The notes under the pieces are model-generated. The model searched no databases. It had not been told where the DNA came from and was given only the letters and a program-made list of their open reading frames with translations. Made by a program: the position numbers and the translations under genes. Of a DNA stretch of 64,000 nt, positions 1 to 7,399 are shown one piece after another. The stretch is from Maribacter sp. (GTDB lineage: Bacteria; Bacteroidota; Bacteroidia; Flavobacteriales; Flavobacteriaceae): the NCBI GenBank assembly GCA_011050675.1, contig DRFI01000020.1:248001-312000 (forward strand), given 5' to 3'. The stretch's first letter is position 1. Every line of letters starts with the position of its first letter.

Positions 1-277
1 TTGATTAGGATGATAATGTAGAAATCAATATTCCTTATTATGGATATTTAGGTTATCTTTTTTTCTGACAAATTTAAATTGGAAATTGGTTACAGAACCA
101 ATCCCTCTATAAATTTATTGGCAGGCGGCCACCTTTTCAAATATATTAGGATAATATATAGTTACAATTTAGCCATGAACGATTCCCCTTAAGAAATACA
201 CATGGCATTATTGCAACTTATCGATTTAGTGAAGGTTTTAACAGTAATTAAAACCTTATACAAGTTATTGGAAAATA

Positions 278-1120
278 CTATTTAATCATCTTAAGGTTTA
301 TAACCTCTTGATCTGTTAAATACCTCCAGTGTCCTCTTGGTAAATCTTTTTTAGTAAGACCACCATAAACAACTCTATCAAGCCTTTGAACCTTATAACC
401 TAAGGTTTCAAACAAACGCTCTACAATTTTATTTCTAGAACTAAATATTTCTATACCCACTTCTCGTTTAGGAGCATCGGCAATAAAACTAACATCCTGT
501 ACTCTTACTACTTTTTCGTCAACTATGACTCCTTCTTGAATTTTCTTTAAATCGGCACTTCTTAATTCTTGCTCCAATACCAAATGATAAATCTTACGCA
601 TACCATTTATAGGACTCTTTAGAACCTTTGTCATGCTACCATCATTGGTAAATAAAAGTAGACCTGTATGTTCTTTCTCCAATTTATCTACCGGCAGCAA
701 TTTAGATTTAGAAGCACTAGATATCAATCCAGAAACGTGTCTTTTCCCTTTTTCATCACGTATAGTTGTAACAAAATCTTTTGGCTTGTTAAGCAAAACG
801 TATTCTTTCTTAACAGGATTTAATAATTGACCGTCGAATTTTACCTCATCGCTCAACTTAACCTTATATCCCATTTCTGTGATAGGCTTCCCATTAACAG
901 TTACATTACCAGCAGAAATATAAATATCCGCATCTCTTCTAGAGCATACTCCAGAATTAGCTACATATTTATTAAGTCTAATTGAATTTGGATCCATTGG
1001 CTTACTCGGCGTCACATTCTTCTTAATGGGCGCATTACCTCGAGCATAGCTCTTCTTTTTGAAATTACCTCCTTGTCTGCCTGAAGCATTCTTTCCCCTA
1101 TTAGAATCATCCCTACTCAT
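278..1120 (-). CDS. RsuA/RluB-family 23S/16S rRNA pseudouridine synthase paralogue with altered catalytic motif
   Basis: By family this is an rRNA pseudouridine synthase that isomerises a uridine in rRNA. A basic Gly/Lys/Arg-rich N-terminus precedes an S4 RNA-binding domain (RLNKYVANSGVCSRRDAD, about residues 48-65 from the chosen start). The synthase domain follows, with KIYHLVLE, a GLLLFTNDG segment and the C-terminal LPRGHWRYLT motif. The family's catalytic GRLD motif reads DKLE here (residues 145-148), so the catalytic Asp is Glu and the preceding Gly-Arg is Asp-Lys. A usually Arg-rich late segment reads RNKIVERLFE. The fold is clear but activity is doubtful; it may be a diverged paralogue or RNA-binding remnant. 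I chose ATG at 1120 because a farther in-frame start at 1141 lies inside a strong -7 box. The gene follows the UbiA gene with a 75 nt gap and appears to have its own promoter. Confidence 0.85.
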   Translation of the reverse strand: MSRDDSNRGKNASGRQGGNFKKKSYARGNAPIKKNVTPSKPMDPNSIRLNKYVANSGVCSRRDADIYISAGNVTVNGKPITEMGYKVKLSDEVKFDGQLLNPVKKEYVLLNKPKDFVTTIRDEKGKRHVSGLISSASKSKLLPVDKLEKEHTGLLLFTNDGSMTKVLKSPINGMRKIYHLVLEQELRSADLKKIQEGVIVDEKVVRVQDVSFIADAPKREVGIEIFSSRNKIVERLFETLGYKVQRLDRVVYGGLTKKDLPRGHWRYLTDQEVINLKMIK

Positions 1121-1138
1121 AACTGTACTAATTTTGTA

Positions 1139-1168
1139 CAAAGGTAGGAAATTGCATTGCCGTTCAAA
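1139..1168 (-). promoter_or_regulatory. Bacteroidota-type promoter for the pseudouridine synthase gene
   Basis: On the minus strand TTTG (1168-1165), an 18 nt spacer and TACCTTTG (1146-1139) match the Bacteroidota sigma factor consensus TTTG/TAnnTTTG. The -7 box ends 18 nt before the ATG at 1120, so the leader would be only about 10-14 nt. This is the best two-part promoter match found in the window. Confidence 0.65.
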
Positions 1169-1195
1169 TAGTTATATGTAACATATTACGAACAA

Positions 1196-2101
1196 CTATA
1201 GTATTCTGTTTAAAACAAGGTGTACATCTATTAAAAGAATGCTGAAGACACCCATTACAATAATAAGTTTAAGAATATTATGCAGCCAAACATAGTCTTT
1301 TCGTGCTTGAGCTTTAAAAAGTAGAAAAATAAACAACATCATTAGTAAGACACAAAGCACAAAATAGAAGTTCATAAACCCCACATCAAACTTAAAAATT
1401 AGAAGTAACGATGGAATAAGGGTCAATAACATTAAAAAAATAATTAGCAATTTAGATATTCGTGCTCCGTATATAATGGGGATAGTTTTATAATTCTGAG
1501 CTAAATCTCCAGAAATATTCTCCAAATCTTTAATCATTTCCCGTGCAAGAATCAATAAAAAGAGAAATATAGCATGTACAAATATGACTGGCTGCAAATT
1601 CTTGTAATACACAAACACTACAAAGAAGGGCGTAATTGCCAAGGTGGCTGAAATGAAATTCCCTAGAAACGGAATTCTTTTCAACTTATGTGAATAAATC
1701 CAAATACCGAAAATATAAGATGAGAAAAAGAAAACGGCCCTAAAAGAAACATAGCTAGCTGCTATAACCGCCATGAAATTCAACACAAAATACGTTGTTA
1801 ACTTAAATCGTTGGCTCACCAAACGATCCAACATACTTTTACGTGGTTTATTAATAAGGTCTTTTTCTGCGTCGTAGAAATTATTTATAATATAACCTCC
1901 TGCAATTACCATGGCAGATGCCAATACAATTACAAAAAGATTAATATCGAACACCACTTTACGCACTGGCAATTCTGGGGCCAAAATATAAATGGATGCC
2001 AAATATTGAGCTAAAGCTATAACAAGAATGTTATACCCTCTAACTACTGAAAACAGACTCAGTACTTTTAAAAGTAAGAGCTTATTTTTTCTATTAAACA
2101 T
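1196..2101 (-). CDS. UbiA-family prenyltransferase (geranylgeranylglycerol-phosphate geranylgeranyltransferase-like)
   Basis: This is an integral-membrane UbiA-superfamily enzyme that transfers a polyprenyl chain from its diphosphate to an acceptor. Two Asp-rich Mg-diphosphate motifs are visible: NNFYDAEKD (residues 73-81, NxxxDxxxD) and KDLENISGD (191-199). About eight hydrophobic segments surround them. The length of 301 aa is usual. Bacteroidota members are often named digeranylgeranylglyceryl-phosphate synthase-like, but the acceptor cannot be read from sequence. Mevalonate kinase lies 12 nt upstream and diphosphomevalonate decarboxylase beyond it, so the gene sits with isopentenyl-diphosphate supply. 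Quinone or other lipid prenylation remains an alternative. Confidence 0.85.
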   Translation of the reverse strand: MFNRKNKLLLLKVLSLFSVVRGYNILVIALAQYLASIYILAPELPVRKVVFDINLFVIVLASAMVIAGGYIINNFYDAEKDLINKPRKSMLDRLVSQRFKLTTYFVLNFMAVIAASYVSFRAVFFFSSYIFGIWIYSHKLKRIPFLGNFISATLAITPFFVVFVYYKNLQPVIFVHAIFLFLLILAREMIKDLENISGDLAQNYKTIPIIYGARISKLLIIFLMLLTLIPSLLLIFKFDVGFMNFYFVLCVLLMMLFIFLLFKAQARKDYVWLHNILKLIIVMGVFSILLIDVHLVLNRIL

Positions 2102-2113
2102 TTTGGAAATTAC

Positions 2114-3052
2114 CTAAAAATTATAAACTACTTCCAGTTTATAGTCTTTTAATGCAGTTTTGGCTTTTTCTAAATCTTCTGTAAAACCTAGAATATAACC
2201 ACCGCCACCTGAGCCACATAGTTTTAAATAGTAATCATTAGTCTCTATCCCATTTTTCCAAAGGTCATGAAACTTTGCTGGTATCATAGGTTTAAAATTA
2301 TCTAAAACAACATGTGACAATTGTTTTAAATTACCGAACAATGATTGAATATTGCCGTTTACAAAATCTTCTACACAAGCATCTGTATGCTTTATAAACT
2401 GATTTTTTAGCATTTTTCTAAACCCATCGTTTTTCATTTGTTCCATGAAAATCTGAACCATTGGTGCTGTTTCACCAATAATGCCACTATCTAATAAAAA
2501 TACTGCTCCTTTACCTTCTGCATTCTGAGAAGGGATGCTGGTAGACTCAATATTATCTTTAGAATTTATTAAAATAGGAAGACTTAAATAACTGTTTAAT
2601 GGATCAAGACCAGAAGATTTACCATGAAAGAACGACTCCATTTTACCGAATATCGTTTTAAGCTTTAATAATTTTTCTCTGGTTAAATTCTCTAAAACCG
2701 TTATTTTATTTTGAGCATATTTATCATAAATAGCTGCTACAAGAGCACCACTACTACCTACTCCATACCCCTGTGGTATAGAACTTTCAAAGTACATACC
2801 CTCAGCAATATCCGTATTTAAAAGATCTAAATCAAAAGAAACCAAATTTGGCTCCTCTATTGTAAGGTTCTTTAAATAATGAGCAAATGATTCTAAACTT
2901 TTGTTAGATTTTGTTGCCTCTTTAGATACACTGGCATCAGATTTCAAAGCACCTTTATAAAAGTTATAAGGTATTGATAACCCTTTGGAATCTTTAATGA
3001 TACCATACTCCCCGAAGAGAAGAATTTTTGAATAAAAAAGAGGTCCTTTCAT
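2114..3052 (-). CDS. Mevalonate kinase-like GHMP kinase
   Basis: This GHMP-family kinase very likely phosphorylates mevalonate in the mevalonate route to isopentenyl diphosphate. The N-terminal strand KILLFGEYG (9-17) is the KxxLxGEH-like substrate motif. IPQGYGVGSSGA (92-103) is the ATP phosphate-binding loop. CGSGGGGYILGF (279-290) is the third GHMP motif. The length of 312 aa fits bacterial mevalonate kinases. It is 12 nt from the UbiA gene and 148 nt downstream of diphosphomevalonate decarboxylase. No perfect TAnnTTTG box was seen in that gap, so it is probably co-transcribed. Phosphomevalonate kinase is a less likely alternative. Confidence 0.85.
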   Translation of the reverse strand: MKGPLFYSKILLFGEYGIIKDSKGLSIPYNFYKGALKSDASVSKEATKSNKSLESFAHYLKNLTIEEPNLVSFDLDLLNTDIAEGMYFESSIPQGYGVGSSGALVAAIYDKYAQNKITVLENLTREKLLKLKTIFGKMESFFHGKSSGLDPLNSYLSLPILINSKDNIESTSIPSQNAEGKGAVFLLDSGIIGETAPMVQIFMEQMKNDGFRKMLKNQFIKHTDACVEDFVNGNIQSLFGNLKQLSHVVLDNFKPMIPAKFHDLWKNGIETNDYYLKLCGSGGGGYILGFTEDLEKAKTALKDYKLEVVYNF

Positions 3053-3200
3053 TTTTAAAAACTAAGCAAATATTAAAACTTATGTATAAATATAATCAAA
3101 GATTCATATAAAGTTGAACGTTTTTCCGCAAATGGTTAAACAAAATAGATGAATCATTCATTTACCAACGTTTTTTATAAAAAAATAGTACATCAAACAA

Positions 3201-4283
3201 CTACAACTTCTTAGCTCCCAGACCAATTCGATCACAAATATACTGTCCATTTTGGCAAAAAGGAACTAACTTCTCTTTAATAAATGGAAAAACGATATCT
3301 TTTTCATTTTCCGGATATAGCACATGTACATTGGCACCTGCATCTAAAGTGAAACAAACGTGAGTATTAGATTCCTCTCTAAATCTCCAAATTTCATTTA
3401 TAATAGAGAGCGTATTCGGCTTCATTAATATGAAATAAGGATTACTAGTCATCATCATGGCATGTAGTGTTAGCGCTTCGCTCTCAACTATACTTATAAA
3501 ATCAACTAAATTTCCGTCTGCCAAAACCTTACCAAGCTTTTCTAAATTTGAATGCGCCTGATCAAACCTTTGAGTCGCAAATGGATGTCCATGCATAAGT
3601 TCATGACCTACCGTGCTACTCACTTGCTTCTCTCCTTTGTCAACTAATAAAATGGTATCATGAAAATTTTTGAATACTTCATGCACACTGTATGGGTACT
3701 TGATTCCGAATAAGTTTGAGCTCCCATTAATTGAAGCTGTTTCTCCCCATTGTACCAAAGGCCCTTCAATACTACGGCATGCACTACCAGAACCTAAACG
3801 AGATAAGAATGATACTTTTCTATTGAAATCATCTTCAGTAATATTATCCAAGAATGCTTTTTCCATTTCCATAAAGCACAATGCCAAAGCAGACATACCG
3901 CTCGCAGACGATGCTATACCACTACTATGTGGAAAAGAATTTGATGTATTTATTACAAAGTGATAGTCTTTCAAAAATGGCAGATACGCTACTATTCTTT
4001 TTAAGAACGTATTTATTTTTGGTTTGAATTCTTCTTTAGCCTCTCCTTCAAAAAACAGGTCAAACGAAAATTCATCTCTATTCTGTACCTTCTTTTTATA
4101 GTGTACATTAGTTTTTGTTACACATGCAGCCAACGTAAAACTAATAGATGGATTTGCAGGAATTTGATTCTCTCTTTTCCCCCAATACTTTACCAAAGCA
4201 ATATTACTAGGAGAAGAATAGGTTACAGTACCTTCTTCTTTCAATGTGGTATATGGAGCTGGAATAAAATCTTTTTCTGACAT
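3201..4283 (-). CDS. mvaD: Diphosphomevalonate decarboxylase
   Basis: The enzyme carries out the ATP-dependent decarboxylation of diphosphomevalonate to isopentenyl diphosphate. From the chosen start (360 aa), SNIALVKYWGKR (26-37) is the family signature. SSGIASSASGM (120-130) is the phosphate-binding loop. CFTLDAGANVH (310-320) carries the presumed catalytic Asp (D314). The open frame extends to 4325, but a -7 box at 4301-4308 lies inside that extension, so ATG at 4283 is preferred. This is the first gene of the minus-strand mevalonate/UbiA set. HMG-CoA synthase and reductase are not in the window. Confidence 0.92.
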   Translation of the reverse strand: MSEKDFIPAPYTTLKEEGTVTYSSPSNIALVKYWGKRENQIPANPSISFTLAACVTKTNVHYKKKVQNRDEFSFDLFFEGEAKEEFKPKINTFLKRIVAYLPFLKDYHFVINTSNSFPHSSGIASSASGMSALALCFMEMEKAFLDNITEDDFNRKVSFLSRLGSGSACRSIEGPLVQWGETASINGSSNLFGIKYPYSVHEVFKNFHDTILLVDKGEKQVSSTVGHELMHGHPFATQRFDQAHSNLEKLGKVLADGNLVDFISIVESEALTLHAMMMTSNPYFILMKPNTLSIINEIWRFREESNTHVCFTLDAGANVHVLYPENEKDIVFPFIKEKLVPFCQNGQYICDRIGLGAKKL

Positions 4284-4300
4284 TGAATATTCAATTTGTG

Positions 4301-4308
4301 CAAATATA
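4301..4308 (-). promoter_or_regulatory. -7 box upstream of the diphosphomevalonate decarboxylase gene
   Basis: TATATTTG on the minus strand matches TAnnTTTG and ends 17 nt before the ATG at 4283. The nearest TTG upstream is only 14 nt away, shorter than the usual spacing, so the -33 element is weak or absent. Confidence 0.5.
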
Positions 4309-4364
4309 GTTTTTAGGGCTATCAATTGAAATAAATCCTTATTTTAGAGGTAAACACCAACCTA

Positions 4365-4838
4365 TTGAAAAGAAAACTTGCTTACGTTTTTATTGGTATT
4401 CTTATATGTTCTACCATTGGGTTTCTTAGCAGCGTGGTTACGCAAAGCTCTGTAAATGATTGGTATATGACATTGAACAAACCAAGCTTTAGCCCGCCAA
4501 ATTGGATTTTTGCTCCTGTTTGGAGTACATTATATATTATGATGGGAATTTCTGCAGGTTGGGTTTGGGCAAAAGGATTTCATCATAAGTATGTAAAAAC
4601 CGGACTCTACCATTTTGGTTTTCAACTTCTTTTAAATGGTTTATGGAGCATTGTTTTTTTTGGACTAAAGCAACCTCTTTTAGCGCTCTTAATAATAACT
4701 ACATTATTAATTGTTCTTGGGTTAACCATTAAATGGTTTAACATAGTCAGTAAATTTGCAGCTGCTCTGTTATTACCTTATTTTTTATGGTTATGTTTCG
4801 CTACAGCTTTGAACTATAAAATTTGGGAATTAAACTAA
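4365..4838 (+). CDS. TspO/MBR-family tryptophan-rich sensory protein
   Basis: This is a small five-helix membrane protein of the TspO/MBR family (157 aa), which binds tetrapyrroles and related ligands and in bacteria modulates stress or light responses. Characteristic segments are WYMTLNKPSFSPPNWIFAPV (32-51), the following WSTLYIMMG, and the C-terminal ALNYKIWELN. The only start that keeps the first helix is TTG at 4365; the next ATG would remove TM1. An AGAGG at 4346-4350 is 14 nt upstream, farther than a normal ribosome-binding site. It diverges from the mevalonate operon with an 81 nt gap from the mvaD start. Its 3' end overlaps the convergent DUF1697 gene by 4 nt. Confidence 0.9.
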   Translation: MKRKLAYVFIGILICSTIGFLSSVVTQSSVNDWYMTLNKPSFSPPNWIFAPVWSTLYIMMGISAGWVWAKGFHHKYVKTGLYHFGFQLLLNGLWSIVFFGLKQPLLALLIITTLLIVLGLTIKWFNIVSKFAAALLLPYFLWLCFATALNYKIWELN

Positions 4839-5371
4839 CTCAGTTCTATTAATTTGATCATCGTTCTATAATTTCTGGTAGTTGCCAAAACCTTCAGCTT
4901 TCGCTCAATAAGATTATTATTCAATTTTGCCTTACCGTAACCAGATTTACATTTAAGATAAATACAAGTATCAACGATTACAAACTCTTCATTATCAAAA
5001 GATTCTGATTTAAAATTCTCTAGTGCATCTATATTTGGATTATTCTTGAACAGAACAAAATAGATTTGCTTGCTCAAGATTTCAACATCTGTAATGAACG
5101 GATTATGGTTTAGAATTTCTTGTAATCCAGAAACGGTCTTTACAATCACAGGCACATTAAAACCAAAGTCATTTAAAATGGCTTTTGAAAGAAGTTCTTC
5201 TAATTCTACAGTGCTACCTACAGTACTATTAAAAACAATATTTCCACTTTGAATGTATGTCATAACTTGTTGTAGATTTAAGTTTTCACATAACTTTCTA
5301 AGTTCGGACATTAAAACCTTATGCTTACCACTAACATTTATTCCTCTTAAAAATGCTACGTAAGTTGTCAT
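4835..5371 (-). CDS. DUF1697 family protein
   Basis: The N-terminus TTYVAFLRGINVSGKHKVLM and the following SGNIVFNS are typical of DUF1697, a small cytoplasmic family (about 178 aa here) of unknown biochemical function. ATG at 5371 is preferred over one at 5386 because it sits one base after the upstream stop (TAATATG arrangement), which suggests translational coupling to the flavoprotein gene. It is the last gene of the long minus-strand run that begins with lacI. The 3' end overlaps tspO convergently. Confidence 0.85.
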   Translation of the reverse strand: MTTYVAFLRGINVSGKHKVLMSELRKLCENLNLQQVMTYIQSGNIVFNSTVGSTVELEELLSKAILNDFGFNVPVIVKTVSGLQEILNHNPFITDVEILSKQIYFVLFKNNPNIDALENFKSESFDNEEFVIVDTCIYLKCKSGYGKAKLNNNLIERKLKVLATTRNYRTMIKLIELS

Positions 5372-5372
5372 A

Positions 5373-6653
5373 TTAATCCCGATCATTATTTAAATCTTCC
5401 ACCACTCCTTTAGCGGAAATATAACCCCCTGTCCAAGCATTTTGAAAATTGAATCCGCCTGTTATCGCATCAACATTAATAATTTCACCTGCAAAATAAA
5501 GGCTTGGTGCAATTTTACTTTCATAAGTCTTAAAATTAATTTCTTTTAGATCTACACCTCCTGCTGTTACAAATTCTTCTTTAAAAGTACTTTTCCCATT
5601 TACTTGAAAAATACCGGCAGTCAATTGCTCGGCTAGTGTTTGCAGTTGTTGTTTGCTAACTTCTGGCCAAGTAGTTGTATCATCTATAGCCGATGCCTTT
5701 ACCAAATTAACCCATAATCGTTTTGGGATATCTAAAACTTTAGATCTTAAGACGGTCTTCTTTTCTACCTGCTTAACTTTTAAAAGCAATTCTAATAATC
5801 CGTTTTTATGATATTCTGGGACCCAGTTCACTTGAATTTTAAATTGGTAATTATATGCCTCTAAAATTCTAGCACCCCATGCCGAAAGCTTTAAAATAGC
5901 CGGACCGCTCATACCCCAATGGGTAATCAACAAAGGACCTTCTGAGGTTAAATCCGAAATACCTGATTTGGGTAGTTTTATTTTTTTACCAAAGTTCTTT
6001 TTAGTAACAACGTGAACTTCTGCCTGAGTAGCAACGCCAGGAATAGTCGAAATCCGCTCATCTTTAATATTAAAAGTAAATAATGATGGTACTGGTGGTA
6101 CAATACTATGACCTAGAGCCTCAATATAGCCCCACATCTTAGGGTTGCTCCCCGTTGCCAGAATAAGCTTCTTAGAGACCATAAAACTATCACCTACGGC
6201 AACCTTCCATTTCTTTTCTCCTGCCTGTTCAATTTGTTCAATACCGGTTACAGAGCAATGTGTTTTTACATGAATACCTAATCTGTCTGCTTCTGAAACA
6301 AAACAATCGATAATAGTCTGTGAGGAATCACTAACAGGAAACATTCTACCATCATCTTCAATTTTTAAGGCAACACCACGTTCCTCAAAAAAACCAACAG
6401 TATCTCCACTGGCATAGGTATGAAAAGGACCTAAAAGTTCCTTTTCTCCTCTTGGATAGTTTTTACTTAAATCAGCCGGATTAAATTCTGCATGGGTAAC
6501 ATTACACCGCCCACCACCGGAGACCTTTACTTTAGTAAGCACCTCTTTACCGCGCTCCAAAATTGCAATCTTGGTATTAGGTCTATTCTCTGCAACATGT
6601 ATTGCAGCATAAAAACCTGCTGCACCACCGCCAATTATTAAAACGTCGTACAT
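5373..6653 (-). CDS. BaiN/HI0933-type NAD(P)/FAD-dependent oxidoreductase
   Basis: This is a 426-residue flavoprotein of the HI0933/BaiN family. An N-terminal Rossmann FAD site is visible (VLIIGGGAAGFYAAIH, 4-19). The GGGRCNVTHAE segment near residues 47-57 and the C-terminal TAGGVDLKEIN and ITGGFNFQNAWTGG motifs are family hallmarks. The substrate is unknown; homologues are simply annotated as NAD(P)/FAD-dependent oxidoreductases. Its ATG overlaps the GDPD stop by one base (TAATG), so the two are translationally coupled. Nothing links it functionally to the maltose genes upstream. Confidence 0.88.
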   Translation of the reverse strand: MYDVLIIGGGAAGFYAAIHVAENRPNTKIAILERGKEVLTKVKVSGGGRCNVTHAEFNPADLSKNYPRGEKELLGPFHTYASGDTVGFFEERGVALKIEDDGRMFPVSDSSQTIIDCFVSEADRLGIHVKTHCSVTGIEQIEQAGEKKWKVAVGDSFMVSKKLILATGSNPKMWGYIEALGHSIVPPVPSLFTFNIKDERISTIPGVATQAEVHVVTKKNFGKKIKLPKSGISDLTSEGPLLITHWGMSGPAILKLSAWGARILEAYNYQFKIQVNWVPEYHKNGLLELLLKVKQVEKKTVLRSKVLDIPKRLWVNLVKASAIDDTTTWPEVSKQQLQTLAEQLTAGIFQVNGKSTFKEEFVTAGGVDLKEINFKTYESKIAPSLYFAGEIINVDAITGGFNFQNAWTGGYISAKGVVEDLNNDRD

Positions 6654-7396
6654 TATTTTACGCGTTCAGGAAAGTTGGTGATAATACCGTCTACTCCTAT
6701 ACGTTTCATAGCATCAATATCTGATGGTTCATTCACTGTCCATGTATATATTTTAAAACCGGCATCACGAATTTCATTTGCTATGTCTAAATCTAAAGTT
6801 TTAAAACTTGGATTTATCGCAACAGCGTTTAATTCCTTAGCAACAGGAATAGCATCTAAAGGCTTCTCTCCTGCCAAAACGGCAATAGCTACATTAGGAT
6901 TATGTTTACGCATTTCTCTTAGCTCATCCCAATTAAAACTTGAGATTATAAAATTCTCTGGAGACCAATTCTTTTTTTCTATATAATAATTCATTATAAA
7001 ATTAACCTTATCTGCAGTACCAGCACCTTTCAACTCAATGTTCAAAGCAACCTTGTTATCAATAAGGTTTAATACATCTTGCAGCATTGGTATCTTATGA
7101 CCGCCTTCAACAATTACTTTATTCAAGTCAATAATATAGTAATCTTCAATATTGCCAGGAGCATTAGTTAACCGATCTAAAGTTTTATCATGAAAAACTA
7201 CAATTTCTCCACTTTTAACTTTAAAAACATCTATTTCTATCATATCTACACCCAAATCTATTGCTTTTTGCATAGATGCTAAGGTATTTTCAGTTTCGTG
7301 CCCCATGGCTCCTCTATGACCAATAACTAAAGGTTCTTTCATATTACAGGATGCTAAAGTGATACATATTAAGACTAGGTTTATTCTTTTGAGCAT
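6653..7396 (-). CDS. Glycerophosphodiester phosphodiesterase lipoprotein
   Basis: The enzyme hydrolyses glycerophosphodiesters to glycerol-3-phosphate and an alcohol. The type II signal has lipobox LASC with C17, so the enzyme is probably exported and membrane anchored. GDPD catalytic elements are present: GHRG (26-29), ETENT (34-38), EIDV (54-57) and HD (69-70). The length of 247 aa is normal. It starts 3 nt after the amylase gene's stop and overlaps the following flavoprotein gene by one base, so it is in the same transcription unit as the maltose genes. A role with those genes is not evident. Confidence 0.9.
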   Translation of the reverse strand: MLKRINLVLICITLASCNMKEPLVIGHRGAMGHETENTLASMQKAIDLGVDMIEIDVFKVKSGEIVVFHDKTLDRLTNAPGNIEDYYIIDLNKVIVEGGHKIPMLQDVLNLIDNKVALNIELKGAGTADKVNFIMNYYIEKKNWSPENFIISSFNWDELREMRKHNPNVAIAVLAGEKPLDAIPVAKELNAVAINPSFKTLDLDIANEIRDAGFKIYTWTVNEPSDIDAMKRIGVDGIITNFPERVK

Positions 7397-7399
7397 GTT

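Noticed and set aside
1-60. Short in-frame peptide ending near 68 (NIPYYGYLGYLFF)
   Set aside because: It is bounded by stops on both sides within about 20 codons and has no start or recognised family, so it may be a remnant or chance.
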